Counted from the first letter of the stretch, positions 27,649-37,244 are shown. The stretch is DNA of 64,000 nucleotides from AC-32 sp963715575 (GCA_963715575.1 OY970250.1:496001-560000); one strand, 5' to 3'. The notes: a model not told the origin generated them from the sequence alone. Made by a program: numbers and translations.

Positions 27649-28397
27649 CGGTTCCGCTCCCAGACGAGCCGGACACCTTCGAGCGTCAGAAACGGATCGA
27701 TTGTCTCCAGCGTCCGCGCGTGCGGGACGATCAGGTCGGCCAGGCCGCCCGTCGCCACCGTCTGGGCCTCGGCGCCGAGCTCCTCGCGGATGCGCTCGAC
27801 GATCCCGTCCACCTGGCCCGCGAACCCGTACACGAGCCCGGACTGCAGGCTCGAAGCGGTGTTCTTCGCGATCACCGTCTCCGGCTCGGCGAAGTCGACC
27901 TTGAACAGGCGCGCCGCGCCCGAGAAGAGCGCTTCCATCGACACTTCGATCCCCGGCGCGAGCACGCCGCCGACGTACTCGCCCTCCGGCGAGACGACGT
28001 CGAAGTTCGTCGAGGTGCCGAAGTCGACCACGATCGCCGGCGGCCCGTAGCGCTCGACCGCCGCGACCGCGTTCGCGATCCGGTCGGGCCCGACCTCGCG
28101 CGGGTCGTCGTAGCGGACCGGGACGCCGGTCTTCACTCCCGGCCCGAGCTCGAGCAGCTCCGCCTTGGCGTACTCCTTGGCGAAGTCCTCGTACGAGCGG
28201 TGCAGCTGCGGCACGGTCGAGGCGAGCGCGATCCCCTCGAGCCCCGAGAGGTCCAGGAAGCTCCCGTACAGCACGCCGAGCTCGTCGCCGCTGCGGTTAC
28301 GCTCGGTCGCCACGCGCCAGTGCTCGCGCAGCTCCTCGCCCTCGAAGAGCCCGAAGACCGTCTGCGTGTTCCCGACGTCGATCGCCAGGAGTGCCAT
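27645..28397 (-). CDS. coaX: Type III pantothenate kinase
   Basis: First step of coenzyme A synthesis, ATP-dependent phosphorylation of pantothenate. 250 residues, full length. ASKHA-fold motifs: LLAIDVGNTQTVFG (phosphate 1), GPDRIANAVAA and VVDFGTSTNFDVVSPEG (phosphate 2 region). ATG start. Eleven bases after the solute-binding protein gene. Confidence 0.95.
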   Translation of the reverse strand: MALLAIDVGNTQTVFGLFEGEELREHWRVATERNRSGDELGVLYGSFLDLSGLEGIALASTVPQLHRSYEDFAKEYAKAELLELGPGVKTGVPVRYDDPREVGPDRIANAVAAVERYGPPAIVVDFGTSTNFDVVSPEGEYVGGVLAPGIEVSMEALFSGAARLFKVDFAEPETVIAKNTASSLQSGLVYGFAGQVDGIVERIREELGAEAQTVATGGLADLIVPHARTLETIDPFLTLEGVRLVWERNR

Positions 28398-28407
28398 GCG
28401 CGAGAGG

Positions 28408-30030
28408 CTACTTCAGCGCCAGCGCGGGGATGCTCCAGTCCTGGTAGACGCCGGAGTAGACGAGGCTCTTCGGTTCCACGCGCCGCGAGAAATAGAAGCG
28501 GCTGTTGTAGGTGCGGGTGACCACGACCGGCGCGAGTGTGTTGATCAGGTCGAGGTCGAGCCGGCCGAGCGCACGCGAGCGTGCTGCGCCGTGCAGCTTC
28601 GACGCGGCCTCGAGCCTGGCCTGGAACTTCGTTCCCGCCGCGCCGAACCCGTTCAGCCCCACGGAAAGCAGCCCCAGCGGCTCCGGGTACTCGGAGCACC
28701 AGCCGAGACCGACGCCGAGATCGAGGTCGCTGTTCTGCCTGCCCAGCACGTCGTAGAGATCGGCGCCCGGGAACGCCTTCAGCTTGATCCGCTTCGCCTT
28801 GACGCCGAGCTTGACGAGCACGCCGCGGACGTACTGCGCCTGCGCCAGGCCGCCGGGGGCCGTGCTGCGGTAGCCGATGCTCACGGGCCCCGAGCGCAGG
28901 TGGCCGGCGGCAAGACGCCTGGCCTTGCGCGCGTTCGGCGCGCCGCTGTACGGCTGCAGCTGCTTCGCGGTGACCGAGCCGGGAGCGGTCGGCGGCAGCA
29001 GGTGGGTCCACGGCGAGCCCGAGTACGGCGGGAGCGGCGCGAGGAGGGCACGGCGGTCGATCATCCAGCTGATCGCCTGGCGCAGCGCGACGTTGTTCCG
29101 GAACAGCGGCCGCCGACCGTTGAGGCCCACGTAGCCGACGCAGTTGATCGGCTCGACCCAGAAGCGGCTCTTGTTGACCCCGACCTTGCGCGCGACACCC
29201 CGAACCTCGGCGTCCGGCAGCGGGCCCTCGTCGAGGCTGCCGGCCTCGACCTCCCGGTAGCCCGCCTGCTGGTCGAGGTTCCACCAGACCTCGACGCCCG
29301 TCAGGTTGCGAGGGCGGAGGCCCCGGTAGTACGGGTTGCGGTGGAGCTCGGTCAGCACGTTGGGCGTATTTCGCGTGAAGGTGTACGGCCCGGCGGACGG
29401 GTAGCCGCCCACCACTTCCTTCGCCAGCGGCAGCCTGAGCGAGGTGGCCTGGAAGAACGGCATCGCGAGCTTCGTCAGCAGCGTCGGGTCGCGCCTTGTC
29501 AGCCGGATCACGAGGCGGTAGCCCTTCGCGGTCACGCCGCTGACATGCGTCGCCTTGCCGGCGTTGACGGCGCGCGCCCCGACGATGTCCGTGCCGCCCG
29601 GGTCGGTGATGAAGGGCGCGCCCGGCGAGGCCAGGTCGTAGTTCGCCACGCGGTCGATCGCGTAGGCGAAGCTCCTCGCCGTCACCGGCGTGCCGTCGCT
29701 GAAGCGGAAGCCCCGCCGGATCGTGAACGTGTAGGTGCGGCCGTCGCGGGAGACCTTGTAGCCCGCCGCGAGCTCGGGCCGCAGCACGCCGCCCGCCGCG
29801 CCCGCGCGGTCGGGGTAGTTGAAGAGCTTCGCCGCCGTCGCGTACTCGAGCGACCACGACGTCGAGATGTACGCGAGCTGCGGGTCGATCTGCACCGAGG
29901 CACCCGCGTAGCCGACCCGGAAGATCCCGCCGTGCGCGAACCCGCGCACGCTCCCCGCCGGCCCGGCTGCGACCAGGAACGCCGCGCCGAGCACGAGCGC
30001 TCCGACCCCCTGCCAGAGACTCCGTGACAT
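28408..30030 (-). CDS. ABC-type oligopeptide/nickel-family solute-binding protein (SBP_bac_5)
   Basis: 540 residues. Signal peptide LWQGVGALVLGAAFLVAAGPAG without any cysteine, so it is not a lipoprotein. The family block YTFTIRRGFRFSDGTPVTARSFAYAIDR is clear, as is AISWMIDRRALL. No permease or ATPase gene is near; this looks like an orphan substrate-binding protein. It may work with a transporter encoded elsewhere or be a free exoprotein. Confidence 0.88.
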   Translation of the reverse strand: MSRSLWQGVGALVLGAAFLVAAGPAGSVRGFAHGGIFRVGYAGASVQIDPQLAYISTSWSLEYATAAKLFNYPDRAGAAGGVLRPELAAGYKVSRDGRTYTFTIRRGFRFSDGTPVTARSFAYAIDRVANYDLASPGAPFITDPGGTDIVGARAVNAGKATHVSGVTAKGYRLVIRLTRRDPTLLTKLAMPFFQATSLRLPLAKEVVGGYPSAGPYTFTRNTPNVLTELHRNPYYRGLRPRNLTGVEVWWNLDQQAGYREVEAGSLDEGPLPDAEVRGVARKVGVNKSRFWVEPINCVGYVGLNGRRPLFRNNVALRQAISWMIDRRALLAPLPPYSGSPWTHLLPPTAPGSVTAKQLQPYSGAPNARKARRLAAGHLRSGPVSIGYRSTAPGGLAQAQYVRGVLVKLGVKAKRIKLKAFPGADLYDVLGRQNSDLDLGVGLGWCSEYPEPLGLLSVGLNGFGAAGTKFQARLEAASKLHGAARSRALGRLDLDLINTLAPVVVTRTYNSRFYFSRRVEPKSLVYSGVYQDWSIPALALK

Positions 30031-30062
30031 GTGCTACTTACGACGCGGGGCCGGTGCTTGAG

Positions 30063-30440
30063 TTAGAGCTCGTCGTCCGAGCCGAGCGACTCGCCGATGC
30101 GCTCGGCCAGCGCTTCCGCGGTCAGGCTGGGCTCGTCGCCCTCGCCGCGCAGCTCCTCGACGGTCACGTCGCTCGAGGTGTAGACCTCGGCCCGCGGGAT
30201 GATGCGGGTCGGGCGGTTCTTGTCCCAGACCCAGACGTCCTCCATCTTCAGCTGGAAGAACGGGTAGCTCGGCTGCGGCACGTACTGCAGGTCGAGCTTG
30301 TTGCAGAGGTACGTCGCGTCCTGGGTCAGCACGCAGTAGCGGAAGAGCGCGAAGACCGCGGAGTACTCCTTCTTGAGCGCGAGCTCGAGCTCTGCCTCGA
30401 ACTCGTCGAGCTCGTCGAGATGCGACATGCGCATCATCAT
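30063..30440 (-). CDS. DUF2469 family protein
   Basis: 125 residues. The block ELELALKKEYSAVFALF followed by EDVWVWDKNRPTRIIPRAEVYT matches the actinobacterial DUF2469 family, whose function is not known to me. Several closely spaced ATG codons (30440, 30437, 30434, 30428) leave the exact start open. It overlaps the end of folK by 4 bases, so they are co-transcribed. The acidic C-terminal tail is longer than usual. Confidence 0.8.
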   Translation of the reverse strand: MMMRMSHLDELDEFEAELELALKKEYSAVFALFRYCVLTQDATYLCNKLDLQYVPQPSYPFFQLKMEDVWVWDKNRPTRIIPRAEVYTSSDVTVEELRGEGDEPSLTAEALAERIGESLGSDDEL

Positions 30441-30895
30441 AGCCCTGCCAACAAGGCCTGGACCGGCCCGCGCCCGGGGATCTCGAGCGCCGGGTCGAGC
30501 TCGGCCAGCGGCTCCAGGGCGAAGCGCCGCTCGTGCAGGCGTGGATGCGGAATCTGGAGGCCTGGCTCGTCGATCCGCTCGTCGCCGTGGAGGAGCAGAT
30601 CGAGGTCGATCGTGCGCGGCCCGAACCGCGGTCCCTCGCCCCTGACGCGGCCCAGGCGACGCTCGATCGCGAGCAGCCGCATGAGCAGCTCGCGCGCGCC
30701 GAGCGAGGTGCGCAGCTCGGCCGCGCCGTTGAGGAAGCGCGGCTGGTCCTCGTAGCCGACCGGGTCGGTCTCGCGCAGGCTCGAGACGGCGACCAGCTCG
30801 ACGCCGTCCTCGGCCGCGAGCAGCTCGAGCGCTTGCTCGATCTGCGCCCGCGGGTGATCAAGGTTCGCGCCCAGCCCGACGAAGCTTCTGGTCAT
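30437..30895 (-). CDS. folK: 2-amino-4-hydroxy-6-hydroxymethyldihydropteridine diphosphokinase
   Basis: Pyrophosphorylates 6-hydroxymethyl-dihydropterin in folate synthesis. 152 residues with FVGLGANLDHPRAQIEQAL (strand 1), VSSLRETDPVGYEDQPRFLN, and GPRTIDLDLLLHG, the Mg/ATP Asp pair, then IPHPRLHERRFALEPL. Intact. Its ATG overlaps the ATG of the divergent subtilase in a CATG. folB and folP lie beyond that subtilase. Confidence 0.95.
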   Translation of the reverse strand: MTRSFVGLGANLDHPRAQIEQALELLAAEDGVELVAVSSLRETDPVGYEDQPRFLNGAAELRTSLGARELLMRLLAIERRLGRVRGEGPRFGPRTIDLDLLLHGDERIDEPGLQIPHPRLHERRFALEPLAELDPALEIPGRGPVQALLAGL

Positions 30896-32591
30896 GGCCG
30901 CGATTGTCCGTCATTCCGCGCGCGTCGCAGCTACCGTGTCACGCGCCGTGGGCCGCATCGCGCTGACCGGGGTCGTCGCCCTTTGCTGCTGCTCGGCCGC
31001 CCAGGCGGCCGTCCTCGCACATCCCGGGAGACCCGTCACCTCGGGCCCGCGTGCTTTCGCAGGCCTGCAGGCCTACCCGCGCACGCTGGTCGAGCTCGAC
31101 CGCGTCCGCGGCGCGGCGGCCATGCCCGCATTGCGCCGGGCCGGCGGCCGCCTGATCGAGCCTTCGCTCGCGCTCTGGCGCCTGCCGAGTTGGACCGCAC
31201 AGCGCCTGCTGCCGGGCCTCCAGCGCCGCGGGCTCGTCCGCAGCGTGACGCCCGACGTGCCGATCGGCAACGACCCGCGCGGCTCGAGCGGCTTCTTCGG
31301 CCAGTACACCGACCCGCTCTCGCCGAGCCAGTGGTGGCCGTCGCACATCGGCGTCAGCGAGTGGATCCCGCCCGGGCCCGGAATCCCCGTGACGATGATC
31401 GATTCCGGCGTCGACCTCTCGCACGAGGAGTTCGCCGGCCGGCCGGACACGATTCCGCTGAACACGCAGACGGTCAACCCGAACCTGGAAGAGGAGGAGC
31501 ACGGCACCGCGACCGCCTCGGTCGTCGGCGCGCCCGTCAACGGCAAGGGGATCGTCGGCATCTACCCGCAGGCGAAGCTCCAGCTCTGGGACGCGAGCCC
31601 GGCCGGGCAGCTCACCGTCGGCGACGAGATCGCCGGCCTCGCCGCCGCGCGGCGCCACGGGCAGGGCGTGATCAACCTCAGCCTCGGCGGCTCCGACCGC
31701 CTCCCGATCGAGGAGCACGCGATCCTGAACGCGTTCGGCGCCGGCCAGCTGATCGTCGCCTCCGCCGGGAACAGCCGCGAAGAGGGCAGCGACCTGTCGT
31801 ACCCGGCGAGCTTCGCGCACGTGCTGACGGTCGGCGCCACCGACGAGATCGACCGCGTGGCCACGTTCTCCAGCGCCTCGCCGGCGATGGACCTCGCGGC
31901 GCCGGGACAGGACATCGAGACCGCGGTCCCGATCCCCTTCGACCCGACCGGCTACGACTTACTCGACGGCACGAGCTTCTCGGCCCCGCTCGTCTCCGGC
32001 GCCGCGGCGGCCGTCTGGACGCTGCGGCCGACCCTGACCAAGACGCAGCTGTTCGAGGTGATGCGACGCTCGGCACGCGACGTCGGCAAGGCCGGCTGGG
32101 ACGCCGACACGGGCTACGGCATCCTCGACGTCCCCGCCGCGCTGACCCGCAAGCCGCCGGCGGTCGACCCGCAGGAGCCGAACGAGGACGTCTACCTGGT
32201 GAAGCCGAACGGGCTCACTCGCACCGGCAAGACGCCGCTCACCGCGCAGCACCGGCGGCGCGCGACGGTCAGCGCCCAGCTCGAGCGGCGCGAGGACCCG
32301 GAGGACGTCTACCGCTTCTATCTGCCGGCGAAGGGCAAGGTCGTCGTCACCGTGCGGCCGAACGCGAACGTCACGCTCGAGCTCTGGGGCAAGAAGACGA
32401 CGAGCGTCTTCGAGCGGGGCAAGACCGCGAAACGCGACCTGCTCGCGGTCTCGGCTCACGCCGGCAAGCGGTTCGAGCGCATCACCCTGAAGGGCCGCGG
32501 CTCGGGCCAGTTCGTCTACGCGGACGTGTTCCTGCCGAAGAACGGCGTGCAGGCCTCGTACTCGCTCAGCGTCGTTCCCGCCGCACGCTAG
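30894..32591 (+). CDS. Secreted subtilisin-like serine protease (S8)
   Basis: 565 residues. Signal peptide around residues 18-40 (IALTGVVALCCCSAAQAA) with three cysteines. Catalytic triad: Asp in TMIDSGVDLSHEE (~169), His in EEEHGTATAS (~202), Ser in LDGTSFSAP (~360). The oxyanion Asn is in VASAGNSREE. A C-terminal beta-sandwich-like domain (~430-565) resembles pre-peptidase-C-type domains. The ATG at 30894 overlaps the folK start codon; GTG at 30909 is a possible alternative. It splits the folate cluster and is probably unrelated to it. Confidence 0.9.
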   Translation: MAAIVRHSARVAATVSRAVGRIALTGVVALCCCSAAQAAVLAHPGRPVTSGPRAFAGLQAYPRTLVELDRVRGAAAMPALRRAGGRLIEPSLALWRLPSWTAQRLLPGLQRRGLVRSVTPDVPIGNDPRGSSGFFGQYTDPLSPSQWWPSHIGVSEWIPPGPGIPVTMIDSGVDLSHEEFAGRPDTIPLNTQTVNPNLEEEEHGTATASVVGAPVNGKGIVGIYPQAKLQLWDASPAGQLTVGDEIAGLAAARRHGQGVINLSLGGSDRLPIEEHAILNAFGAGQLIVASAGNSREEGSDLSYPASFAHVLTVGATDEIDRVATFSSASPAMDLAAPGQDIETAVPIPFDPTGYDLLDGTSFSAPLVSGAAAAVWTLRPTLTKTQLFEVMRRSARDVGKAGWDADTGYGILDVPAALTRKPPAVDPQEPNEDVYLVKPNGLTRTGKTPLTAQHRRRATVSAQLERREDPEDVYRFYLPAKGKVVVTVRPNANVTLELWGKKTTSVFERGKTAKRDLLAVSAHAGKRFERITLKGRGSGQFVYADVFLPKNGVQASYSLSVVPAAR

Positions 32592-32919
32592 CGGCGGCGT
32601 AGTCGACCGGCGCGCCCAGCTCGACCTCCGGCTTGCGCACGCGCACGCTGACGCGCTCGGCGGGGAAGCGCGCGAGCATCGCGTCGGCCACGGTCGCGGC
32701 GAGCGATTCCAGCAGATGGAACTGCCGGTGGTCGGAGACCTCGCGGATCAGCGCCACGACCTCGCGGTAGTCGACCGTCTGCTCGAGCTCGTCCGAGGCC
32801 GGTTCCTCCAGCTCCAGCTCGACGTCGTAGAGGAACGGCTGCTCCCGCTCGCGCTCCCGCTCGAGCGCGCCGTGGCGGCCGGGAAGCTCGAGCCCGGCGA
32901 TCTCGACCACGACCGTCAT
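32566..32919 (-). CDS. folB: Dihydroneopterin aldolase
   Basis: Folate pathway; cleaves 7,8-dihydroneopterin. 117 residues, the usual size. Motifs: IAGLELPGRHGALEREREREQPFLYDVEL with the conserved GxxGv..E, VDYREVV, LLESLAATVADAML and VRKPEVELGAPVDYAAASV. Its start overlaps the folP stop (ATGA). The end overlaps the convergent protease by 26 bases. Confidence 0.94.
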   Translation of the reverse strand: MTVVVEIAGLELPGRHGALEREREREQPFLYDVELELEEPASDELEQTVDYREVVALIREVSDHRQFHLLESLAATVADAMLARFPAERVSVRVRKPEVELGAPVDYAAASVRRERR

Positions 32920-33731
32920 GCGAGCGCGGCCCGCGCCGCTGCCAGCGCCTCGACGTGCTCGCGGACGTCGTGGACGCGGAGGATCGTCGCGCCACGCTCG
33001 TAGGCCGCGACCGCCGCGCCGACGCTCGCGGCAACCGAGCCCGTCGTCGCCTGCGGGTCGCCGAGCAGCCTGCCGAGCGAGCTCTTGCGCGAGAAGCCGA
33101 TCACCACCGGCCGCCCGAGCGCGGTCAGCTCGTCCAGTCGGCGGACGAGCTCGAAGTTGTGCTCGACCGTCTTCCCGAAGCCGATCCCGGGGTCGAGGCA
33201 GATGCGCTCCTCGGCGATCCCGGCCGCGACCGCGGCCCCGAGCCGCTCCTCGAGGAAGGCGGCGACCTCCGAGACGACGTCGTCGTAGCGCGGGTCGGCC
33301 TGCATCGTCCGCGGCTCGCCCTGCATGTGCATCAGGCAGAGGTAGGCGCCCGACTCCGCGACCACGTCGGCCAGTGCGGGATCTGCGCGCAGCGCCGTGA
33401 CGTCGTTGACGAGCTCCGCGCCCAGCTCGAGCGCCTGCCGGGCGACCTCGGCCTTCGAGGTGTCGATCGAGACCGGCGCGCCGGAGAGCTGCTCGAGCAC
33501 CGGCCCGACGCGGCGCAGTTCCTCGTCCACGGAGACGCCCTCGGCTCCCGGCCGCGTCGACTCGCCGCCGACGTCGACGATCGCCGCGCCCTCGTCCAGC
33601 ATCCGCCGCGCGCTCGCGACCGCGTCGTCAGGGTCGAAGTTGACGCCCGCGTCCGAGAACGAGTCCGGCGTGACGTTGACGACGCCCATCACGGACGGCC
33701 GCGGGAAACGCTGCTCGATGGGCTGCCTCAT
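32916..33731 (-). CDS. folP: Dihydropteroate synthase
   Basis: Condenses dihydropterin pyrophosphate with p-aminobenzoate. TIM barrel with MGVVNVTPDSFSDAG, VDVGGESTRPGAEGVS, DVTALRADP, DPGIGFGKTVEHNFEL and IGFSRKSSLG, the full set of substrate-binding loops. ATG at 33731 (MRQPIEQRFPRPS) gives 271 residues; an ATG at 33752 would add seven and overlap the divergent ABC gene's start codon. Confidence 0.95.
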   Translation of the reverse strand: MRQPIEQRFPRPSVMGVVNVTPDSFSDAGVNFDPDDAVASARRMLDEGAAIVDVGGESTRPGAEGVSVDEELRRVGPVLEQLSGAPVSIDTSKAEVARQALELGAELVNDVTALRADPALADVVAESGAYLCLMHMQGEPRTMQADPRYDDVVSEVAAFLEERLGAAVAAGIAEERICLDPGIGFGKTVEHNFELVRRLDELTALGRPVVIGFSRKSSLGRLLGDPQATTGSVAASVGAAVAAYERGATILRVHDVREHVEALAAARAALA

Positions 33732-33750
33732 CGGTGGGTAGGTTAGGGCC

Positions 33751-35490
33751 ATGGGCGATCTCGAGGCACGCCGCCCCGCGGCGTGGAGATTCGTGCGCGC
33801 GGTCGTCCGCGCGCAGCGGCACGGCGTCACCGGCGCCGTGCTCTCCGGCCTGCTCTGGCAGACGGGCGCCGTCGCCGCGCCGCTCGTCGTCAAGTACGCG
33901 ATCGACCACGGGATCGTCCCGCGCGACCACCACGCGCTGCGCGTCTGGCTGCTGGTGCTGCTCGTGGTCGGGCTGCTCGAGGTCTGCGCAGGCGCCTTCC
34001 GCCACCTCTACGCGATCCGTAACCGCTCCTATTCGGACGCGGGCGTCCGCGACGCGCTCTTTGCCCATGCGCTGCGGCTCGACGCCACCTATCACGACCG
34101 CGTGGGCCCCGGCGAGCTGCTGAGCCGCGCCTCGTCGGACTCGCAGCACATCGCGCGGATGATGGACGCGATCGGGCACACGATCGGCTACGTGCTGACC
34201 GTGATCGCGGTCGCGATCGTGATGCTGATCCTCGACTGGCGGCTCGCCCTCGTGGTGCTGATCCCGGTGCCCTTCGTGACGGTCGGCGCCTGGCTCTACT
34301 CGCGCAAGTACGACCGTGGGACCCGCGAGCTGCAGGCCAGCTGGGCGGAGGCCTCGACGCTCGTCGAGGAAACCGTCAGCGGGATCCGCGTCGTCAAGGG
34401 GCTCGGCGCCGGCGACGCCCTGTCCGCGCGCTTCCGCAGCCGCAGCGTCGAGATCATGGACCGCGCGCTGGCGCTCGCCCGACTCGACGCGGTCTTCATC
34501 CCGGTGCTCGAGATGCTGCCGCTGCTCGGGATCGCGGCCGTGCTCTGGCTCGGCGGCCGCAGCGTGATCAACGGCGACCTGACCGTCGGCTCGTTCGTCG
34601 CCTTCAACGCCTACGTGGTGATGCTCGTCTGGCCGCTGCGCGTGCTCGGCCAGCGCGTGACGACGCTGCAGAAAGCGCTCGCCGCGAGCAGCCGGATCAC
34701 CGAGGTGCTCGAGGCCGAGCCGCAGCTGCGCGAGCCGCGCCATCCGGTCGAGCTCGAGGCTCACGGCGACATCCGGCTCGACGGGGTTCGCTTCGGGCAC
34801 GAGGGCGACCGCTTCGTGCTCGACGGGCTCGACCTCCATGTTGGCGCGGGGGAATCGCTGGCGCTCGTGGGCGCAACCGGCTCGGGCAAGAGCACGGTCG
34901 CCGGGCTCTTGGCGCGGCTCTACGACCCCGAGGAGGGCCAGGTGCTGCTCGACGGCCACGACCTGCGCGAGCTGCGGATCGCCGACGTCCGTCGCGCGGT
35001 CGCGCTCGTCTTCGAGGAGACGTTCCTGTTCAGCGAGAGCGTGCGCGAGAACATCCGCCTCGGGCGACCGGACGCGAGCAATGCGGATGTCGTGCGCGCC
35101 GCCGAGCTGGCCGGTGCCGCCGCGTTCGTGGACGACCTGCCCGACGGCTATGAGACGGTGCTCGGCGAGCGCGGCTTCTCACTCTCGGGCGGCCAGCGGC
35201 AGCGGATCGCGATCGCCCGCGCGATCCTTGCCAACCCGGCCGTGCTCGTCCTCGACGACGCGACCTCGGCGGTCGACGCGACCAAGGAGCACGAGATCCG
35301 CGCTGCCCTGGCCGAGGTGATGGAGGGCCGCACGACGCTCGTGATCGCCCACCGGCCCGCGACGATCGCCTTGGCCGACCGCGTCGCGGTGCTCGAGGGC
35401 GGCCGCATCGTCGAGGAGGGCACGCACGAGGAGCTGCTGCGCGGTTCGCCCCGCTACCGCGAGCTGCTCGCGATGGAGCAGGCCGCATGA
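33751..35490 (+). CDS. ABC exporter half-transporter with degenerate ATPase site (subunit 1)
   Basis: 579 residues: six-helix membrane domain (~1-320) fused to an ATPase domain. Walker A GATGSGKST (~374-382), signature LSGGQ (~478-482), Walker B VLVLDDATSAVD in which the catalytic Glu after the Walker B Asp is replaced by Asp. The Q-loop reads VFEET instead of the usual Q. These changes mark the degenerate site of heterodimeric exporters of the TM287/288 or BmrCD type. Partner is the next gene, overlapped by ATGA. Substrate (lipid, peptide or drug) unknown. Confidence 0.93.
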   Translation: MGDLEARRPAAWRFVRAVVRAQRHGVTGAVLSGLLWQTGAVAAPLVVKYAIDHGIVPRDHHALRVWLLVLLVVGLLEVCAGAFRHLYAIRNRSYSDAGVRDALFAHALRLDATYHDRVGPGELLSRASSDSQHIARMMDAIGHTIGYVLTVIAVAIVMLILDWRLALVVLIPVPFVTVGAWLYSRKYDRGTRELQASWAEASTLVEETVSGIRVVKGLGAGDALSARFRSRSVEIMDRALALARLDAVFIPVLEMLPLLGIAAVLWLGGRSVINGDLTVGSFVAFNAYVVMLVWPLRVLGQRVTTLQKALAASSRITEVLEAEPQLREPRHPVELEAHGDIRLDGVRFGHEGDRFVLDGLDLHVGAGESLALVGATGSGKSTVAGLLARLYDPEEGQVLLDGHDLRELRIADVRRAVALVFEETFLFSESVRENIRLGRPDASNADVVRAAELAGAAAFVDDLPDGYETVLGERGFSLSGGQRQRIAIARAILANPAVLVLDDATSAVDATKEHEIRAALAEVMEGRTTLVIAHRPATIALADRVAVLEGGRIVEEGTHEELLRGSPRYRELLAMEQAA

Positions 35491-37244
35491 TGGAGAGGGC
35501 AACTACGGGCGAGGTCTGGCGCGAGACGCGCGCGCTGACGCGGCAGGTGCAGAAGCTCTACTTCGGCGCCGCGGCCGCGGTGATCGTCTCGACGCTGATC
35601 ACGCTCGCCGGGCCGGCGCTCGTCCGCTACGCGGTCGACAACGGGATCGTCAAGGACGACCTGCACCCGCTCAACGTCGCCGCGCTGGCGATCCTCGGGC
35701 TCGCGCTGCTGAAGCCGCTGGTCGTGCGCGCGCAGACGCTGCTGGCCGCGACCGCGAGCGAGCGTTTCCTCAACCGCCTGCGCGCGGCTGCGTTCGAGAA
35801 GCTGCAGGCGCTGCCGCTCGGGTTCTTCGAGCAGGAGCGGACGGGCGTGCTCGTCTCGCGGCTGACCTCGGACGTGCAGGCGCTCGACGAGTTTCTGCGC
35901 GAGGCGCTGGTCGAGGTCGTCGGCAGCGGCCTGCAGATCGCGCTGACGGTGGTCGTGCTCGTGATCCTCTCGCCCACGCTGGCGCTCGTCTCGCTGGTCG
36001 CGCTGCCGGTGCTGATCGCGTCGAGCTGGGCCTTCCACCACGGTGCCGGGCGCGCCTACCACGCGATCCGCGACCGGGTGGCGGAGACGCTGACGACGCT
36101 CCAGGAAGGGCTGACAGGCATCCGCGTGATCCAGGCGTTCCGGCGCGAGCGGCACACGATCGACGCCTACGAGCCGCGCAGCCAGGCGCAGGTCGGGGCC
36201 TGGCGCCGGGCGTCGTACGTGAACATCCGGCTCTTCACGATGATCCCGCTGGCGCAGACGGTCGCGCTCGTCGCGGTGCTGCTGACCGCCTCGTACCTCT
36301 ATCGCGACGGCAAGATCACCGAGGGCACGATCGCCGCCTACGTGCTCTACCTGGTGCAGCTGTTCGACCCGATCGCGCGCTTCAGCGAGTGGCTGGGCGA
36401 GTTCCGCCAGGGCCTCGCGGCACTCGGCAAGGTCGTCGGCCTGCTGCAGGCGCCGAACGCGGTCACCGAACGCGCAGGGGCGGTCGACCTGCCAGCCGAC
36501 GGGGCGCTCGAGCTGCTCGGCGTCTCGTTCGGCTACGAGGCCGGCGGGCGCGTGGTCAAGGACGTCTCGCTGCGGCTCGACGCGGGCGAGCACGTCGCGC
36601 TCGTCGGCGTCACCGGCGCCGGCAAGTCGACCCTCGCCAAGCTGCTGACGCGCCAGTACGACCCGCAGGAGGGCTCGATCTCGCTCAGCGGCGTCGACCT
36701 TCGCGACGCCCGGCTCGAGTCGCTGCGCCACCGGATCGTGATGCTGCCGCAGGAGGGCCACCTGTTCAGCGGCTCGATCGCCGACAACGTGCGCCTGGCC
36801 GACCCCGAGGCTTCTGACGAAGCCGTGCTCCGGGCGCTCGAGCAGATCGGCGCGCGCGAGCGCTTCGAGTCGCTGCCGGATGGGATCGCGACCGACGTCC
36901 AGACCCGCGGCGTCCGGCTCTCGGCAGGCGAGCGGCAGCTGGTCGGGATCGCGCGCGTCGCGCTCGCTGACCCGGCCGTGATCGTGCTCGACGAGGCCAC
37001 CTCGAGCCTGGACCCGGCCACCGAGGCAGCGGTCGAGCAGGCCCTGGCCGCGGTGGTCGAGGGCCGGACGGTGATCATCATCGCCCACCGCCTCTCGACC
37101 GCCGAGCGCGCCGACCGCGTGGTCGTGATGGACAAGGGCCGCGTCGTCGAGGTCGCCTCACACGACGAGCTGGTCGCCCAGGGCGAGCGCTACGCCCGCC
37201 TGTGGGCCAGCTGGCAGGCAGGCGTCGCCGCGGGGACCGCATGA
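35487..37244 (+). CDS. ABC exporter half-transporter (subunit 2, catalytic Walker B)
   Basis: 585 residues, same layout as its neighbour. Walker A GVTGAGKST (~374-382), Q-loop MLPQEG with normal Gln, Walker B VIVLDEATSSLD with the catalytic Glu, H-loop IIAHRLST. Its signature is LSAGERQ rather than LSGGQ, so it completes the degenerate site of subunit 1, while subunit 1's canonical LSGGQ faces this subunit's active Walker motifs. Start coupled by ATGA; ATGA also links it to the VOC gene. Confidence 0.93.
   Translation: MMERATTGEVWRETRALTRQVQKLYFGAAAAVIVSTLITLAGPALVRYAVDNGIVKDDLHPLNVAALAILGLALLKPLVVRAQTLLAATASERFLNRLRAAAFEKLQALPLGFFEQERTGVLVSRLTSDVQALDEFLREALVEVVGSGLQIALTVVVLVILSPTLALVSLVALPVLIASSWAFHHGAGRAYHAIRDRVAETLTTLQEGLTGIRVIQAFRRERHTIDAYEPRSQAQVGAWRRASYVNIRLFTMIPLAQTVALVAVLLTASYLYRDGKITEGTIAAYVLYLVQLFDPIARFSEWLGEFRQGLAALGKVVGLLQAPNAVTERAGAVDLPADGALELLGVSFGYEAGGRVVKDVSLRLDAGEHVALVGVTGAGKSTLAKLLTRQYDPQEGSISLSGVDLRDARLESLRHRIVMLPQEGHLFSGSIADNVRLADPEASDEAVLRALEQIGARERFESLPDGIATDVQTRGVRLSAGERQLVGIARVALADPAVIVLDEATSSLDPATEAAVEQALAAVVEGRTVIIIAHRLSTAERADRVVVMDKGRVVEVASHDELVAQGERYARLWASWQAGVAAGTA

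Noticed and set aside
28165..30027. 620-codon open frame antisense to the solute-binding protein
   Set aside because: Typical GC-rich shadow: composition rich in Arg, Ala and Val-Glu-Leu repeats without domains, while the minus strand encodes a clear SBP_bac_5 protein.
33732..33893. Longer N-terminus for folP reaching to 33893
   Set aside because: It would overlap the divergent ABC gene by over 140 bases, and the added residues are unlike any folP N-terminus.
33751..37244. Two independent homodimeric ABC exporters
   Set aside because: The genes overlap by ATGA and their ATPase defects are complementary, which favours an obligate heterodimer.
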